Assembly (NCBI GenBank): GCA_002937455.1
Contig: PTJZ01000004.1
Coordinates: 62,001-126,000, forward strand
DNA: 64,000 nt
Direction of reading: 5' to 3'
Source: Alphaproteobacteria bacterium MarineAlpha11_Bin1
GTDB lineage: Bacteria > Pseudomonadota > Alphaproteobacteria > MPNO01 > UBA830
Shown: piece after piece, positions 53,590 through 62,932 of the stretch
Layout of the letters: every line of letters begins with the position of its first letter
Numbering within the stretch: position 1 is the first letter of the stretch
Notes under the pieces: generated by a model
Seen by the model: the letters and a program-made list of their open reading frames with translations, nothing else
Databases searched by the model: none
Told to the model about the DNA's origin: nothing
Position numbers and translations under genes: made by a program

Positions 53590-54594
53590 TTAAGCTGCCG
53601 TGGTTTCTCCTGAGGGTCGTCTGCCTCGTGCTATTCCCGGTCCAGACTCTATGTCTTCAAGACCCTCCTCGGCCAAGATTTCTGCGACCCGAACGTGCCG
53701 CTGTGGCTGATCGTAGCGTGGATTGTACCAGTCGAACGTGTCCAATAGGGTCCATTCAAGTTGCTGATTCCGGGACAATTCTGGCTGATGGCTGGCACAG
53801 ATTGGCAGGAAGCGAATGCCATACCTTAGGAATCTAATCCTACTGATCACGCGGGTAATTGGGAAAAGCACGATGACCATTGTCAGGCATAGCTTTAGTA
53901 GGACGCCCTGGGGAATGTAGGGAGTGATAAGGCGAAGTGCCGCCCGTACTATCTGGAGCCGACGGCTCAAGGTCATTTCGTAGAAATTGTATCCCAGAGG
54001 GGCGTGTGGTTTTAGAAGGCGTGGCATGGCCCGCATAGTCTTTTCCGGATCCGGGGTATGCTGAATCACCCCCGCACAATGGACAGCGTCGAACGCTGAA
54101 GATCGCAAGGGAATAGCGTAGAGTGACGCCTGGACACACTGTACCGAATTACCATGCACACGAGTGGTGTCTCGGCAGGCATCAATTGCAATGCTCATGT
54201 CCAGAGCGACGACACGTGCTCCCATTGTTGCTAATACATCAGAGAAACGGCCCGCCCCTGCACCGCCGTCGAAAACAAGCTTGCCGGCTATAAAGTCTCT
54301 GTTCCATCCAGTATCAGTCAGCATTCGATATTCAGTTAGATTTGTCCCATTTAGCCGATCAATCTGTGTATGGCGCCAGCGTTTCCACTGGAAGCCAAAT
54401 CCTCCGGCATAGTCTTTTTCCTCAGGAACGAACCGGGGAATACCATCTCGTATCGGCCATTTTTCTCCACAGGCGGGACACGCCAGCGTTCCATTTTCCA
54501 ACCGATCGCCGTCCCAGTCGCCTGCTTCAACCCGAAGAGGGGAGTCATTCGGACAATGGGGACAAATCAGAATATCAAAAAGCCAACGGTGCAC
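53590..54594 (-). CDS. SAM-dependent methyltransferase with N-terminal Trm112-like zinc domain
   Basis: 334 residues from a GTG at 54594 (AGGGA upstream). The N-terminus, DILICPHCPND ... LACPACGEKWPIRDGIPRF, is a Trm112-like zinc-binding domain with paired CxxC motifs. Motif I of the methyltransferase is LVFDGGAGAGRFSDVLATMG, followed by VVALDMSIAIDACR, and the Methyltransf_11-type SAFDAVHCAGVIQHTPDPEK. The C-terminal part has a hydrophobic helix. Methyltransferases of this layout are often found in surface-glycan loci; substrate unknown. Confidence 0.84.
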   Translation of the reverse strand: MHRWLFDILICPHCPNDSPLRVEAGDWDGDRLENGTLACPACGEKWPIRDGIPRFVPEEKDYAGGFGFQWKRWRHTQIDRLNGTNLTEYRMLTDTGWNRDFIAGKLVFDGGAGAGRFSDVLATMGARVVALDMSIAIDACRDTTRVHGNSVQCVQASLYAIPLRSSAFDAVHCAGVIQHTPDPEKTMRAMPRLLKPHAPLGYNFYEMTLSRRLQIVRAALRLITPYIPQGVLLKLCLTMVIVLFPITRVISRIRFLRYGIRFLPICASHQPELSRNQQLEWTLLDTFDWYNPRYDQPQRHVRVAEILAEEGLEDIESGPGIARGRRPSGETTAA

Positions 54595-54639
54595 GGATAC
54601 TGAAGTCCCTTAATAAAGAACTTGTAGATAATGAAGGAA

Positions 54640-55977
54640 TCAAGAGGCGAAAAATAGACTATTTATGGCAGAAAGTAGCGTCACACTAATTGTTCCAAAT
54701 ACGGCCGCGAAAGCCAGATTAGGGCCTAAAATTAACTTACTTCTTTGGACGCGGAACATAGCGCTAGCCGTTGCTGTCGATACGGCGGTTACGCCGATCA
54801 TTGAGGCAAAGGCCCATCCGATAAGAGACGCCTCCATCATGACAGCATCGGCGACGCCAGTCTCCAGTGGAACGAATATGACAAGGACAACAATCATAGA
54901 GACTAGCTGGTGAATCCCTAGTAACGAAGCCACCATCATGAAGGAAATTACGCATGCAATTACTCCCCAAGCTGGTAGTGATATGTCGGCCATCGTATCA
55001 ACGAACCCAAGGTCGCCAATCGCAGCTTCTAAGACCCGTCCAAGAACTAACGCCACGGTGACGACGACAATTTCATCACTCACCCGACCGCTGCCGCGCC
55101 AAGTCTCGGTCGCAAGGTGTTTAAACGCCGGCCGCTTTTCTACCATCAGAGAGAAAAATGTTAGAGCCGGGATTGCTGCGATGAGCGCTTTCAGCGTACT
55201 TAGCCCCGCGATGGTCGATAGTCCTGCGATCAAGACGGCGCACAATGTCACCGTTGGTATGATCGGCGTGAAGCCTTTTAACGCGCGCCATAGCTCCGCG
55301 AACTCTATTTCGCGGGTATACATGAGGTGAGCAAGTAACAATCCAACAGCTGCCATAAATAGGCCGAGGGTCATGATCTCCCATGCCGCTACTCCCTGTA
55401 TCTTCTGGGTGGCAAAGGCTGAAGCGATCCAAAATGGAGACCAAAGCGGTGCGAGGCACATGCCCCGCTGGCTGGCTTCTGCTGCGCGGCGGCGCGATTT
55501 AGCGTCTGCATTTTCTTTAAGAAGCGGCGCTAGAATAGCCAATGCGCCGACTACGAGGATTGACCCAATCAAATGTGAGCCGACTAGAAGGCCGCAACCA
55601 ATCTGATTGGCACGTAGATTGGTGAGAAGGTCACGTGCCCTTATGATTTCGGGCCTTTGGTCGGCCAGTGTTCGTAACAATATGATGGATCCAAAAAAGG
55701 CCATAAAAACAGCTGCATCCTGGAAACCCCGCAATACACCCGTTGCCAGGTCAAAATACACGGCAAGCCCTCCAGCTAGGAGGGTCAGTGGGACGCAAAG
55801 AAACAATGTACCGCGACTAATACGTGGAAGGGAAAGAAGAACGAAGATAACCATTACCCAGCCCGCTGCTGTCTGCAAAATTGGTGGCGACCAGATAAGG
55901 CGGATAAGCTCATTGACCCAGAGGATAAAAAGAACCGGTTCAGGCCGGAGTATCCTTGAGAGGCTTGCCATTTTCAT
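54640..55977 (-). CDS. Polytopic membrane protein, unassigned
   Basis: 445 residues with about twelve hydrophobic segments, several with helix-breaking small-residue motifs (GIHQLVSMIVVLVIF, WAFASMIGVTAVSTATASAM), a pattern common in ion-transporter-superfamily carriers such as DcuC- or TRAP-type permeases. I do not recognise a family with certainty. A charged loop (ENADAKSRRRAAEASQRG) sits in the middle. It follows the cupin gene on the same strand after 263 bp of no-gene sequence. It may be a carrier for a thiol or organic acid metabolised by the cupin, but this is inference. Confidence 0.6.
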   Translation of the reverse strand: MKMASLSRILRPEPVLFILWVNELIRLIWSPPILQTAAGWVMVIFVLLSLPRISRGTLFLCVPLTLLAGGLAVYFDLATGVLRGFQDAAVFMAFFGSIILLRTLADQRPEIIRARDLLTNLRANQIGCGLLVGSHLIGSILVVGALAILAPLLKENADAKSRRRAAEASQRGMCLAPLWSPFWIASAFATQKIQGVAAWEIMTLGLFMAAVGLLLAHLMYTREIEFAELWRALKGFTPIIPTVTLCAVLIAGLSTIAGLSTLKALIAAIPALTFFSLMVEKRPAFKHLATETWRGSGRVSDEIVVVTVALVLGRVLEAAIGDLGFVDTMADISLPAWGVIACVISFMMVASLLGIHQLVSMIVVLVIFVPLETGVADAVMMEASLIGWAFASMIGVTAVSTATASAMFRVQRSKLILGPNLAFAAVFGTISVTLLSAINSLFFAS

Positions 55978-56240
55978 TATGGAATTATGATGAGCAGTGG
56001 ACCAAACATTGACTCAAAGCACCCGGAGCCTATCTCTCGTGGAACGCGCATTGTCGTAAAAGAGGTTTACCAAGCGCGTAGTTCAAAACTCCAAAAACGA
56101 TTGTCCAACCCATACCACTGGCTAAGAGTTCTCTCATCATCCGTATTGGTAATGCGATTTGAAAATCGGAAACCCATTCTTATGGGCGGTTGTGTGAACG
56201 CGCGAGCCACAATAGACCGCCTAAATTCAATACCAGAAAA

Positions 56241-56789
56241 TCAGGCGCGGTCGGCGCTTTCAGCCCGGATTGTCCTCATCGATTTATGCTTCAAGTTGTA
56301 TGCATTTCTGTCGATCCCATCAAGATCTACCCCCGTTACGCGGACAAAACGGGCGTTATCTGGATATTCGATTGAATGGATGACACCCGGGTTAAACAGG
56401 CCGACTTGCCCCGGGTCTAGCCGGTATTCTCTTGTCTTCTCTAATACGATATCTCCATCGTCCGACCCGTCCCCCGTCCGCTGCCATTCGCGCATGACGG
56501 TGTGTCCGGTCGCCTGGCCATAAATAGCCCAGGATGAGCCGTGGTCATGCGGAGGTGACATAGTTCCCTCTCCCATCACGTGGGAAAGTACAACTGCCCC
56601 GGTGGTTGGATCCTCATTCAGTTTGTGCACACCAATCGGCTTATCGGGACCACAAAACTGATCAATAAAGATTTCGTTGGATAGAAGCTTTTTCAACCTC
56701 TGTCGAACTTCTTCTCGGCCATCATCATTGTTAGCTTCTATTAGAATGTCGTGAATCTCAGCGCAAAAATCCTGCAAAGTATAGCTCAC
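56241..56789 (-). CDS. Cupin dioxygenase-like protein (cysteine/3-mercaptopropionate dioxygenase type)
   Basis: 182 residues from GTG 56789, preceded by AGGAG eight bases upstream; an in-frame ATG at 56825 has no comparable site. Metal-binding cupin histidines lie in MSPPHDHGSSWAIYGQATG and PGVIHSIEYP, with an arginine-rich RYW-type region (TVMREWQR) between. The histidine triad fits thiol dioxygenases that oxidise cysteine or 3-mercaptopropionate to sulfinates using Fe(II). No enzymatic specificity can be deduced. Next to the unassigned membrane protein and divergent from the UMF1 transporter. Confidence 0.78.
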   Translation of the reverse strand: MSYTLQDFCAEIHDILIEANNDDGREEVRQRLKKLLSNEIFIDQFCGPDKPIGVHKLNEDPTTGAVVLSHVMGEGTMSPPHDHGSSWAIYGQATGHTVMREWQRTGDGSDDGDIVLEKTREYRLDPGQVGLFNPGVIHSIEYPDNARFVRVTGVDLDGIDRNAYNLKHKSMRTIRAESADRA

Positions 56790-56896
56790 AACTTTTTCTC
56801 CTGACCCTGAAAAGGGATTCATCATAACCGTGAAAAATATATGACGGAAGGTGTTCAGGATGTAGGCGAGGTAATTTCGGTGTAAAGTTCTTATGT

Positions 56897-58171
56897 ATGA
56901 AAATGCCTGACCCCAAAGTTAAAGCTGATTGCCGCGCCCGTATCGCATGGTGCGTGTATGACTGGGCCAATTCAGCTTTTCCTACCGTGATAGTGACATT
57001 TGTATTTTCTGCTTACTTTGTTACGGCTGTGGCCGAGAATGCGAATATTGGCACCCAACAATGGAGCCAGGCTATCGCCGTATCCGGCCTCATAATCGCC
57101 ATTCTCAGCCCGATTCTAGGGGCCCTTGGAGATCAGACCGGCCGCCGGAAGCCCTGGCTTGCCTTTTGTTCTTTGATCACGATCGTTGCTGCCAGTCTTC
57201 TTTGGTATGCCCGTCCTGAAAACGACTACGTTTTCTATTCTTTGGCCTGTTTCGTAATCGGTAATATTGCATTTGAAATCGGCCAAGTTTTTTATAACGC
57301 CATGCTACCTTCTCTAGTGCCAACGGAAAAAATAGGACGTTATTCCGGTTGGGCTTGGGGGCTCGGTTATGCGGGGGGACTTACATGCCTAATTTTAGCG
57401 TTATTCGTTTTTGTGCAGGGAAATCCGCCGCCTTTGGGTCTTGATAAAGAGAATGCGGAGCATGTGCGTGTCGTTGGCCCCCTGGTCGCTATTTGGTTTG
57501 CAATCTTCTGTTTGCCCTTGTTTCTCTATACTCCCGATGGAGACCGGTCAGCCCAGTCAGCTGCCAGTATCGCGTTAGTAGGCATTAGGAATTTGATTTC
57601 CACAATCAGAAGCATTCGCAATTATCGAAATGTGGCGTGGTTTCTTTTGGCTCGAGTCTTCTACGTCGATGGGATGAATACGATGTTTGCCTTTGGGGGC
57701 ATTTACGCTGCTGGCACTTTCGGTATGTCCGTATCCGAGGTAATCCAATTTGGTATTGTCCTCAACGTAGCGGCGGGATTGGGCGCTGCGGGGTTTGCAT
57801 GGTTGGACGACCGAATAGGTGCAAAGAATACTATAGTAATCGCGCTTTGTGGGTTGATTGGTTTTGGTGTACCACTGCTTTTGGTCGAATCAAAGATGTG
57901 GTTCTGGATAGTTGGCTTACCATTAGGGGTTTTCATGGGTCCAGCGCAGGCTGCGAGCCGGTCACTGATGGCCCGATTGTCTCCGGACGGCATGTCTGCC
58001 GAGATGTTTGGACTGTTTGCTTTTTCTGGGAGAGCAACATCTTTTGTCGGGCCGTTGGTACTTGGGGTGGTGACGGTGGCCGCATCGTCCCAGCGCGTTG
58101 GCATGGCTACTATCCTGATCTTCCTCGGGATAGGGCTTTCTATCCTATTGTCGAAGGTTCGGGACGAATAG
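56897..58171 (+). CDS. UMF1-family MFS transporter
   Basis: 424 residues with twelve helices. RIAWCVYDWANSAFPTVIVT at the N-terminus is diagnostic for the UMF1 family, a branch of MFS named for yeast Atg22-like permeases. GALGDQTGRRKPWL is the MFS loop 2-3 motif and MARLSPDGMSAEMFGLFAF a conserved C-terminal piece. Cargo is unknown in bacteria. Divergent from the cupin gene; weak RBS. Convergent with purH. Confidence 0.88.
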   Translation: MKMPDPKVKADCRARIAWCVYDWANSAFPTVIVTFVFSAYFVTAVAENANIGTQQWSQAIAVSGLIIAILSPILGALGDQTGRRKPWLAFCSLITIVAASLLWYARPENDYVFYSLACFVIGNIAFEIGQVFYNAMLPSLVPTEKIGRYSGWAWGLGYAGGLTCLILALFVFVQGNPPPLGLDKENAEHVRVVGPLVAIWFAIFCLPLFLYTPDGDRSAQSAASIALVGIRNLISTIRSIRNYRNVAWFLLARVFYVDGMNTMFAFGGIYAAGTFGMSVSEVIQFGIVLNVAAGLGAAGFAWLDDRIGAKNTIVIALCGLIGFGVPLLLVESKMWFWIVGLPLGVFMGPAQAASRSLMARLSPDGMSAEMFGLFAFSGRATSFVGPLVLGVVTVAASSQRVGMATILIFLGIGLSILLSKVRDE

Positions 58172-58287
58172 TATTTCCATTACGTAGGCTTCAGAGGTAG
58201 CCTTGTTTATGCCCTAGAATGTGGGAGTGGTCTTTTATGATACCCCCAAACTGATACCCCGCCTTGTTTCTATACTTCACCTAAAGA

Positions 58288-59871
58288 TCAATGCCGAAAA
58301 TGCCGCATACCGGTTAAAACCATGGAAAGCCCTGCATCGTCTGCGGCGGCGATAACCTCCTCGTCTCGAATGGAACCGCCCGGTTGAATGACCGCAGTCG
58401 CTCCTGCGTCCGCGGCAGCCAAAACCCCATCGGCAAACGGGAAGAACGCATCTGACGCGACAACAGAACCCTTAACGAGCGCTTCAGTCTCTCCAGCTGC
58501 TTTGGCGGCATCCTCCGATTTCCGCGCCGCTATTCGGGATGAGTCTACGCGACTCATCTGGCCGGCACCAATACCGACGGTCGCGCCGTCCTTAGCATAA
58601 ACAATAGCGTTGGATTTTACGTGTTTACAAACCGTGAAAGCAAATAACATATCCGTTATTTCTTGAGGTGACGGCGCACGCTTTGTAACTACGTTCAAAT
58701 TTTTGCGACTGATGCGCCCGGAGTCCCGATCCTGCAGCAGGAAACCCCCTGTAAGTAATTTGGCTACGGGACCACTTGCTGCCGGGTCTGGCATACCGCG
58801 AGTTTCCAGTACGCGGAGATTTTTTTTGGCAGCAAAAATCTCTCTCGCTTCGCATGTGACCTCCGGCGAAATAATTACTTCCAAGAAAATATCTTTCATC
58901 GCATTTGCAGCGGCAGCATCTATTGCTTTGTTGACCGCGATGATGCCGCCGAACGCGCTGACCGGGTCACATTTCAAGGCTTTGGAATAGGCGTTGGCCA
59001 GCGTTTCGCCTTGCGCGACACCACACGGATTCGCATGCTTGATGATCGCTATGGCGGGCGTGTCGAACTCGGCTGCTAGCTCGAACGCGGCGTCCGTATC
59101 ATTTAGATTATTGTAGGAAAGCTCTTTACCCTGAATTTGGGTCGCGGTGGCAACGCCCGGACGTTTCTCTCCGGTAGTGTAGAAGGCCGCATCCTGATGT
59201 GGGTTTTCGCCGTAGCGTAACGATTGGACACGGGTCCCAGATAAGGAAAACCGGCGCGGAGACTTATCATTGTTCTGTTCAGCGAACCACCGGCCAATGG
59301 CCGAGTCGTAAGCAGCGGTTCGGGCATAGGCATTTCCGGCTAGGCGTCGCCGCAGGTCAAGAGACGTTGCGCCAGCATTTACTTTCATATCTGCGATAAC
59401 TGCGGCGTAATCAATAGAATCGGTAACGATTGTCACGTCGTTGTGGTTCTTGGCTGCGGAGCGAATCATTGCTGGGCCTCCGATATCAATGTTTTCGACG
59501 CAGGTCTCATAATCGGCGCCGCTGGCGACAGTGTCTTCGAACGGGTAAAGGTTGACAACGATCAGATCAATCGGATCGATATCGTGTTGAACCATGGTTG
59601 TCAGATGTGCCGGATCGTTGCGCCGTCCTAAGATGCCGCCATGCACTTTCGGATGAAGCGTCTTGACCCGACCGTTCAGGATTTCGGGAAACCCTGTATG
59701 ATCGCTGACCTCGATCACCGGGATGCCAGCATCGCGCATAGTCTGGGCTGTGCCCCCGGTAGACACAATTTCGACGCCGGCGTTATTCAGAAATTGCGCG
59801 AAATCTGCCAGACCTGACTTATCGGAAACAGATATCAGGGCGCGTCGGATAATTGGAGCGTCGTCGGTCAT
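58288..59871 (-). CDS. purH: Bifunctional AICAR transformylase/IMP cyclohydrolase
   Basis: 527 residues from ATG 59871 (an in-frame TTG three bases upstream is unlikely). Last two steps of purine synthesis. The N-terminal IMP cyclohydrolase domain begins [20 protein letters not shown], with [16 protein letters not shown]. The C-terminal AICAR transformylase has [14 protein letters not shown] and [12 protein letters not shown], which holds the catalytic Lys-His, and [15 protein letters not shown] near the end. Full length; no frame damage. Confidence 0.97.
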   Translation of the reverse strand: MTDDAPIIRRALISVSDKSGLADFAQFLNNAGVEIVSTGGTAQTMRDAGIPVIEVSDHTGFPEILNGRVKTLHPKVHGGILGRRNDPAHLTTMVQHDIDPIDLIVVNLYPFEDTVASGADYETCVENIDIGGPAMIRSAAKNHNDVTIVTDSIDYAAVIADMKVNAGATSLDLRRRLAGNAYARTAAYDSAIGRWFAEQNNDKSPRRFSLSGTRVQSLRYGENPHQDAAFYTTGEKRPGVATATQIQGKELSYNNLNDTDAAFELAAEFDTPAIAIIKHANPCGVAQGETLANAYSKALKCDPVSAFGGIIAVNKAIDAAAANAMKDIFLEVIISPEVTCEAREIFAAKKNLRVLETRGMPDPAASGPVAKLLTGGFLLQDRDSGRISRKNLNVVTKRAPSPQEITDMLFAFTVCKHVKSNAIVYAKDGATVGIGAGQMSRVDSSRIAARKSEDAAKAAGETEALVKGSVVASDAFFPFADGVLAAADAGATAVIQPGGSIRDEEVIAAADDAGLSMVLTGMRHFRH

Positions 59872-59898
59872 CAAGTTGCCTCCGTGGCGGTTGCGTGT

Positions 59899-61863
59899 TT
59901 AAGCGGATGCCGCTGATTTTTTGTCCGTGTTACGCTTATTCCCGTCGTCGGGAGATCTGAATTCGGGAACCAGGAGATGAACTATCGCCCGTGCTTCGTC
60001 CCGGTCGCCGTTAAGCGCTGCGCCGGATAGATCTTCTATGGCCTGCTTCAGAAGGTCTAGATCCACAGGGCGTGGTGCAGCCAGAAGAATTCCGGGATGA
60101 GTAGTCGGAACTAGCTCTTCCGATGCATGCAAGATTTCCTCGAAGAGTTTCTCGCCGGGACGCGGTCCAGTAATTTGGATCTCCACGTCGATGTCCGGCT
60201 GCCGACCTGCAAGTAAAATGATTTGGCGTGCGAGATCAATAATTTTCACTGGTTCACCCATATCCAGCACGTAGATCTTACCTTGCCCGGCACCATCAGC
60301 GACGCCTTGTACAGATGACTGGAGAACAAGCTCGACAGCTTCGCGAACGGTCATGAAATAGCGGGTCATATCCGGGTGTGTAACGGTCAGAGGCCCACCT
60401 GCTGCCAGCTGGCGCTGGAATAGCGGCACAACTGAGCCAGTGGATCCCAACACGTTTCCAAAACGGACGGTGACAAAATGGGTCTGATCCCCGCCGTGGC
60501 TGTCTTTGTCGAGGTCCAGCGCCTGGCAGTAGCTCTCTGCGATACGCTTTGTCGCTCCCATTATGCTCGAAGGGTTTACGGCCTTGTCGGTCGAAATCAG
60601 AACCATTGCCATTGCGCCGATGGCGGAGCAGGCGTCGGCAACCACCTTGGTACCAATGACATTGGTCAGCGCTCCTTCGTCCGGATGCAGTTCGACCATC
60701 GGTACGTGTTTCAATGCGGCGGCATGGAATATCAGCTCGGGGCGCTCCTCCTTGAATACACGTCCAATGCGTTCGGCGTCCCGGACATCCGCGAGTATAG
60801 TCCGTCGCATTAGATCGGGGGCTTTTTCGCTAATTTCCAAATCGATCGCGTACAGCTGGTACTCCGAGCTATCGATTAGCGCGATCGATTCCGGCCCAAA
60901 GTCGGCTATCTGGCGGCAGAGTTCCGAGCCAATCGTGCCTCCTGCTCCTGTGACGAGAATTCGCCGCCCGCCGATAAGCTTCGACATACTATCGCGGTCC
61001 AGAGTTGCCTGCGGCCGTCCTAATAGATCTTCTATATTGATCGGCTGGATTTCCGGCGCTGTTTCGATATTTTCGCGAAAATCGTCCAGTTTCGGCATCC
61101 GTGCGAGGCTGATTCCTAATTCTTCAGAAATCGACAATAACCGCTGGACCTCTTCGCCTTTAATCTGGGATCGGGTAACGATCAGGCGTTGTGGTTTCCG
61201 GCCCTCCCTGCCCAGGCGGTCAACAATCGACGGGATGTCATCAACCTTGCCTAGGACGTGGACCCCGTGAATGTTACGTCCGACCCGACCGCCCTTTTCG
61301 TCAATAAGCCCGACGGCGTGCCAGGCTGATTGTCTCGCCCGATTAATAGCCCGGATAAATAGTTCCGCAGCGTCTCCGGCGCCAATCAGAAGAACGGGAA
61401 TCCGGCGTTCGATATCCCTTTCCGCAGCATCGTGCGCGCGCCGGTCCTTAAAAAGCCGGTAAACGAACCGGGGTCCGCCCAGCAGGGCTAGCAGCACCAG
61501 CCAGTTGATCGGAAGCGCCGACCGAGGAATCAGTTCCAATCTCGAAATAAGAAACATGGCGACGAAATAGACTAAGCATATTATGGAGACCGCCTTGATG
61601 ATTGCGAGAAAGTCTTCCACCGAGGCATACCGCCAGACACCGGCGTAAAGTCGCATGGCCCAAAAAAACACCCCGGCAATCACTGTGTAGCCAACTGTGG
61701 CTTGAAGGACAAATTCGAGAGAGAAATAGTTAAAGTCGCCGCCCACTCTCAGATAAAGCGCGACCAAAAACGAAAGCCCCGCCATTAAAAGGTCATGGGC
61801 AAAGGCCACCTTAGCGCGGGTGCCGCGGAGGCTGTAGGATTCTAGATGGGGCAATCGTAACAT
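59899..61863 (-). CDS. Membrane-bound NDP-sugar 4,6-dehydratase, CapD/PglF/WbpM-type
   Basis: 654 residues from ATG 61863. About four N-terminal membrane helices, an internal Rossmann domain (IPVLLIGAGDAAELFIRAI) of unknown binding role, and a C-terminal extended SDR domain starting RRILVTGAGGTIGSELCR near residue 302. The catalytic tyrosine position is methionine with lysine kept (IMGATKRIAES), typical of this dehydratase family. It converts UDP-GlcNAc to a 4-keto-6-deoxy sugar for surface polysaccharides. Belongs to the minus-strand surface-glycan locus. Confidence 0.9.
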   Translation of the reverse strand: MLRLPHLESYSLRGTRAKVAFAHDLLMAGLSFLVALYLRVGGDFNYFSLEFVLQATVGYTVIAGVFFWAMRLYAGVWRYASVEDFLAIIKAVSIICLVYFVAMFLISRLELIPRSALPINWLVLLALLGGPRFVYRLFKDRRAHDAAERDIERRIPVLLIGAGDAAELFIRAINRARQSAWHAVGLIDEKGGRVGRNIHGVHVLGKVDDIPSIVDRLGREGRKPQRLIVTRSQIKGEEVQRLLSISEELGISLARMPKLDDFRENIETAPEIQPINIEDLLGRPQATLDRDSMSKLIGGRRILVTGAGGTIGSELCRQIADFGPESIALIDSSEYQLYAIDLEISEKAPDLMRRTILADVRDAERIGRVFKEERPELIFHAAALKHVPMVELHPDEGALTNVIGTKVVADACSAIGAMAMVLISTDKAVNPSSIMGATKRIAESYCQALDLDKDSHGGDQTHFVTVRFGNVLGSTGSVVPLFQRQLAAGGPLTVTHPDMTRYFMTVREAVELVLQSSVQGVADGAGQGKIYVLDMGEPVKIIDLARQIILLAGRQPDIDVEIQITGPRPGEKLFEEILHASEELVPTTHPGILLAAPRPVDLDLLKQAIEDLSGAALNGDRDEARAIVHLLVPEFRSPDDGNKRNTDKKSAASA

Positions 61864-61946
61864 CGGCAAAATTCCAAGAACAAAAATACCACAGATCGTT
61901 CGACTCGCCCATAACGGGAGCGGGATAGATCTACTGAGAATAAGGT

Positions 61947-61955
61947 GGGGGGGGG
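61947..61955. repeat. Nine-G homopolymer tract
   Basis: A run of nine G (nine C on the coding strand) lies in the 118-bp gap between the epimerase and dehydratase genes, next to G-rich GGAGGGG. No gene is visible in the gap. It may simply be a low-complexity spot, or a slippage-prone site. Confidence 0.7.
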
Positions 61956-61981
61956 TGAAGGGAGGGGCCGGAACGAATAGG

Positions 61982-62932
61982 CTAACGCCGGGAACGGTGC
62001 CACGCGACTGTTGCCGAGAGTCCCTGATCGACTGAAAAAGGTGGCGTCCAATCGAATGTTTGCCTAAAGCGAGTGGGATTGACCTGAAGAGAATCGCATA
62101 GCCGATTGGCTAGGGCTCTTTTCCTTCCCAGTTTGGCAAGAGCAAGGAAGATACTTGGCGGAATCTGTAGGTCGGGTGTGCGACGGTTCTGGCTGCGGCG
62201 GAGCCGTTTAACAAGATCGGCGGTGGATAAGTCTTCCCCGTCGCTTAGTAGGTAATTTCCCGGACCGATAGGCGGTTTGTGGAGAATATAGCCTATTGCA
62301 CTGACGAGGTTCCCTGTAAACAGAAGGCTGCGTCTGTTTCCGGTGATGCCGGAAAATGGTAGCGGAATTGGTACGTCACATAATCGCATTAAGGCCGCGA
62401 AATTGGCACTAACGCCGGGGCCGTATAATAGTGGTATTCGAAGTGAGATAGCAGCGAGATCTGAATTTTCGGATATGTTCCTCAGGATTTGTTCGCCTTC
62501 CAGTTTAGACCGGCTGTAGGCATCCTCGGGTGCCGGAATATCCATCTCCGTGAAACCATGACCTGTGGTCTTCTCCCCATTTACCTTGATGGAGCTCAGA
62601 AAAATAAAATGTTCTATACCTGTGCTGGCAGCTGCGCGTGCCAGTCTTTCAGTGACATCAACATTGGCACGCTGATACAAATCGTCTGTATTTAACGCGT
62701 TTTCGCTCATCACGTGAACACGGGCCGCCAGATGCACAATGGCGTCGACATCTTTCACGACCGGAGTGAAATCTTCCAAGTTTTCGAGGTCTCCGTATAT
62801 CCGGGTCGCTGTCCATCTCGGCGCGGTCTCCCCGGAACGGATTCCCGCTACGATACTGTGTCCTTCTGCGGCAAGATGACGGCACAGAGCTCTACCGACG
62901 AAACCGTTGGCTCCCGTGACTAGGACCTTCAA
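61982..62932 (-). CDS. NAD-dependent sugar epimerase/dehydratase
   Basis: 316 residues, extended SDR. Cofactor motif LVTGANGFVGRALCRHL at the start, FLSSIKVNGE with the catalytic serine, and AYSRSKLEGE as the YxxxK pair. RIPLLYGPGVSANFAAL and NRRSLLFTGNL are typical of UDP-sugar 4-epimerases in O-antigen loci (WbpV-like). It should make a UDP-sugar for the polysaccharide. The start overlaps the next glycosyltransferase gene by 4 bp. Confidence 0.87.
   Translation of the reverse strand: MKVLVTGANGFVGRALCRHLAAEGHSIVAGIRSGETAPRWTATRIYGDLENLEDFTPVVKDVDAIVHLAARVHVMSENALNTDDLYQRANVDVTERLARAAASTGIEHFIFLSSIKVNGEKTTGHGFTEMDIPAPEDAYSRSKLEGEQILRNISENSDLAAISLRIPLLYGPGVSANFAALMRLCDVPIPLPFSGITGNRRSLLFTGNLVSAIGYILHKPPIGPGNYLLSDGEDLSTADLVKRLRRSQNRRTPDLQIPPSIFLALAKLGRKRALANRLCDSLQVNPTRFRQTFDWTPPFSVDQGLSATVAWHRSRR

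Noticed and set aside
53310..53593. Short plus-strand frames between purF and the methyltransferase
   Set aside because: Overlapping frames with no RBS or family features.
55987..56523. 178-codon plus-strand frame overlapping the cupin gene
   Set aside because: It is antisense to a convincing cupin and has no RBS or recognisable motif.
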